In this document: in pieces, positions 62,054 through 64,000 of the stretch
Layout: each line of letters begins with the position of its first letter
Numbering within the stretch: position 1 is the stretch's first letter
Source: Pyrobaculum islandicum DSM 4184
GTDB taxonomy: Archaea > Thermoproteota > Thermoprotei > Thermoproteales > Thermoproteaceae
Assembly: GCF_000015205.1 (NCBI RefSeq)
Contig: NC_008701.1
Coordinates: 124,001-188,000, forward strand
Direction: 5' to 3'
Length of the DNA: 64,000 nucleotides
Notes under the pieces: generated by a model
Told to the model about the DNA's origin: nothing
The model's input: the letters and a program-made list of their open reading frames with translations, nothing else
Database searches by the model: none
Program-made: the position numbers and the translations under genes

Positions 62054-63969
62054 TAAATGGCGCAAGCATTCCAGATCACCTTCTCGATTACGTTCATAAC
62101 TCTGCCCCCTTCGCCCTTGGCCTCAAAATGTACAGCACACGCCAGACAGGGGTCGAAGCTCCTGATCGCCCTCACTTGGTCAAGGCCAGTCCACTGGTCA
62201 GGCGGGAGCTCCTCCGTCACTACGCTGTTCCGTACAGACATTTCGAACGGCCCGGCGCACTGGCCCTTCCACGGGTCGGTACAACGGTTGTTAGACGGGC
62301 TGACGTTGGGCGTCGTCGGAGCCTCGTACTGGTAGTTCACGATCCTCCCGCCCTTCTGCACGAGCCAGTGCATACAATTGCCGCGCGGCACTTGCCACCA
62401 GCCGAAGCTATAGCTAAAGTCGGGCCACTTGCCGTAGCTCCACGGCCTAGAGGTCTGCACCTTCCCGGCGTTTACCAACTGGAGGCCATACAGCAGGTTG
62501 GCCCAGGCTATGGCGTTCACCACGGCGAGGTGAACCGCGCGGGCCAGCAGACGTTCAAACGTCGTCGAGTACTTGGGCAAATTCCACGTAATGACAAGCT
62601 CGTCCTTTGTGCCAGGCGGCAAGTCAGGCGCCACAGTCCCGCCGGGGAGATAGATCTTCATCTGACTGCCGTTGGACTCCCAGGCCTTAAAGCCAGCTAG
62701 CTCAAACTTTGTGGCGTGTAGCGTGTCAAGCCACAGTTGCGATATGGGGCCGGTCTCGATAGGCGCGATGCGGCCGTCCTTAAGCACAAGCCTAGGCTCA
62801 GCCGCCCAGCTGTACTTCTCGGCGAAGTTAATGGCGCCAGGCTTCGGGATAGTGGTCCTATTCCACATGTGGTACTTGAAGAGCTCTGTTCCATTTACCA
62901 ACGGCCGGCCGATGGGATCTTCCTTTATCCAGCCGGTGGGCGGCGCCACGTTGCTCTTCACCCAGTCCTCATAGAAAGAGGAGTCTGCAAACTCCACATA
63001 GCCGAGCTGGATCTCCGTCGGGTTCTTGCTGTATATATCGTGGCCGATGGCAAAGCCCGGCTTCTCGCCCCTCGCGTTGTAGGCCTGGTCAAGCCTCGCA
63101 TAGAGCTCTCTCCAGTTGCCCCTCGCCTCGTCGGTGATGTTGCTGTATACCTCGGGATCGTCTGCGAAACCACCGGCGAGCATCACCGGTGGGTCGTGGG
63201 TCTTGCCTTGGGTAGTGGCGTAGGGCTTCCCGTCCGGCGTAGTTACGTGGTCACGGTAGAACTCATAAAGGTCTTGCCAGACGGCCCAGACGAACTTAAC
63301 CCAGGCAGTCAGTTGTGAAAGTCTGGCGTAGTACTCCTGTAGCAGGGAGGGCAAGTTAGTAATATCTGTAGAGATTCCGCCGGGGATAAGGGTAGATGGG
63401 TGGGCATGTCTGCCGTAAATTAATGCGCCAGCTTCTCTCGCAATTCTTTGATATTTTACCGTTAATTGCCAAATTTTGCCTGTGATAGGGTTGAGATCTT
63501 TCATTATGTCAGCAATTGTGCGGTAACCGTGAATCGCCGTGTAATTGGCCGGCGTTTCCTGGGCAACCTTCCACACAGATGGAGTAAGCTTGCTTATAAT
63601 CACCTCGCTGTAGTCCGGCCCCTCCAACATGTTTAAAATCAATGGGTGGTCATAGATGTAGTCTGTCATGGAATAGGCAAGAGTCCTCAATACACTCCCC
63701 ATTGGATACGGTGTCATACCTGCGGCGATATCACAGGCAATCACAGAGGCGTTAGCATGAGCTGCGCCACAGACTCCACATGTACGAGAAACTATGTGGG
63801 GGGCGTCCTCGGGAGGTCTACCCCTTAGGAATACCTCAAAGCCACGGAATGCCATCACTGTGGTTCTAGCAGTTTTCACAGCTCTGGTGCCGGTATCTAT
63901 TTCTGCATACAAAGCTAGATGTCCCTCAATACGCGTAATGGGGTCAATCCAGATCTTTACCGTAGACAT
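62053..63969 (-). CDS. NiFe hydrogenase large (catalytic) subunit
   Basis: The NiFe site ligands are C64 and C67 (RTCGVCGAAH) and C608 and C611 (DPCLACAVH). After H614 a 24-residue tail (beginning FEAKGEGG, ending IWNACAI) would be removed by the maturation protease. The 638-residue length fits group 1 uptake-type enzymes. ATTTTTTAAAG about 20-27 nt upstream of the ATG suggests that transcription starts here, which leaves the small subunit elsewhere or in a separate transcript upstream. Confidence 0.95.
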   Translation of the reverse strand: MSTVKIWIDPITRIEGHLALYAEIDTGTRAVKTARTTVMAFRGFEVFLRGRPPEDAPHIVSRTCGVCGAAHANASVIACDIAAGMTPYPMGSVLRTLAYSMTDYIYDHPLILNMLEGPDYSEVIISKLTPSVWKVAQETPANYTAIHGYRTIADIMKDLNPITGKIWQLTVKYQRIAREAGALIYGRHAHPSTLIPGGISTDITNLPSLLQEYYARLSQLTAWVKFVWAVWQDLYEFYRDHVTTPDGKPYATTQGKTHDPPVMLAGGFADDPEVYSNITDEARGNWRELYARLDQAYNARGEKPGFAIGHDIYSKNPTEIQLGYVEFADSSFYEDWVKSNVAPPTGWIKEDPIGRPLVNGTELFKYHMWNRTTIPKPGAINFAEKYSWAAEPRLVLKDGRIAPIETGPISQLWLDTLHATKFELAGFKAWESNGSQMKIYLPGGTVAPDLPPGTKDELVITWNLPKYSTTFERLLARAVHLAVVNAIAWANLLYGLQLVNAGKVQTSRPWSYGKWPDFSYSFGWWQVPRGNCMHWLVQKGGRIVNYQYEAPTTPNVSPSNNRCTDPWKGQCAGPFEMSVRNSVVTEELPPDQWTGLDQVRAIRSFDPCLACAVHFEAKGEGGRVMNVIEKVIWNACAI

Positions 63970-64000
63970 AGGACAATCCAGAGGGGGCTTTAAAAAATCT

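Overview
The window looks like the chromosome of a hyperthermophilic crenarchaeon of the Thermoproteales, most likely a Pyrobaculum with P. islandicum-like metabolism. This rests on gene content and style, not on a database match: leaderless genes with an A/T-rich TATA box about 25 nt before the start codon, many GTG starts, a paREP1 fragment (a repeat family of Pyrobaculum), archaeal-type ATPases, and dissimilatory sulfite reductase with thiosulfate/polysulfide-type molybdoenzymes.

Layout. 1-3.5 kb: the start of a hydantoinase A gene and an MFS transporter gene broken by a TnpB (IS200/IS605-type) insertion. 3.8-10.2 kb: a surface-polysaccharide cluster (flippase, polytopic membrane proteins, GT2 and GT4 glycosyltransferases). 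10.2-13.7 kb: nitrogen assimilation, with glutamine synthetase and two separately encoded glutamate-synthase modules. 13.8-28.3 kb: an accessory region with decayed TnpB elements, an orphan Csx1 and an orphan Cas6, archaeal ATPases, a frameshifted CoA-transferase, a thioesterase and an MBL hydrolase. 28.3-49.3 kb: a sulfur-respiration island. It holds a three-subunit molybdopterin oxidoreductase (thiosulfate/polysulfide type), several small regulators, a peroxiredoxin, a YeiH-like exporter, dsrC-orf-dsrB-dsrA-dsrM, two DsrK-like proteins, a second DsrM, and a CbiA/DsrN-type amidase with a SUMT-like methyltransferase for siroheme/siroamide. 49.3-58.8 kb: another accessory stretch with TnpB scars, a DUF4143-type ATPase with palindromic operators, an ABC exporter, and a membrane-protein/wHTH pair with a decayed duplicate. 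58.8-64 kb: a hydrogenase operon with the NiFe large subunit, maturation protease, two small unknown proteins, NikR, HypA, an Mrp/MinD-type ATPase (HypB_AT-like) and an unknown protein.

How it works together (inference): H2 oxidation by the NiFe hydrogenase would feed the membrane quinone pool. DsrM/DsrK complexes and the molybdoenzyme would pass electrons to sulfite (DsrAB with DsrC) and to thiosulfate or polysulfide. DsrN and the methyltransferase would supply siroheme-type cofactor, and NikR/HypA/HypB_AT would handle nickel.

The most unusual signals are in the decayed transposon material: six copies of a GC-rich structured segment just after TnpB C-terminal remnants (candidate omega-RNA/right-end), one copy with strongly strand-biased G-to-A changes, and a 54-bp exact copy of dsrM inside a TnpB scar. 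Perfect palindromes also sit at the promoters of two ATPase genes. No rRNA, tRNA or CRISPR array was recognised by eye.
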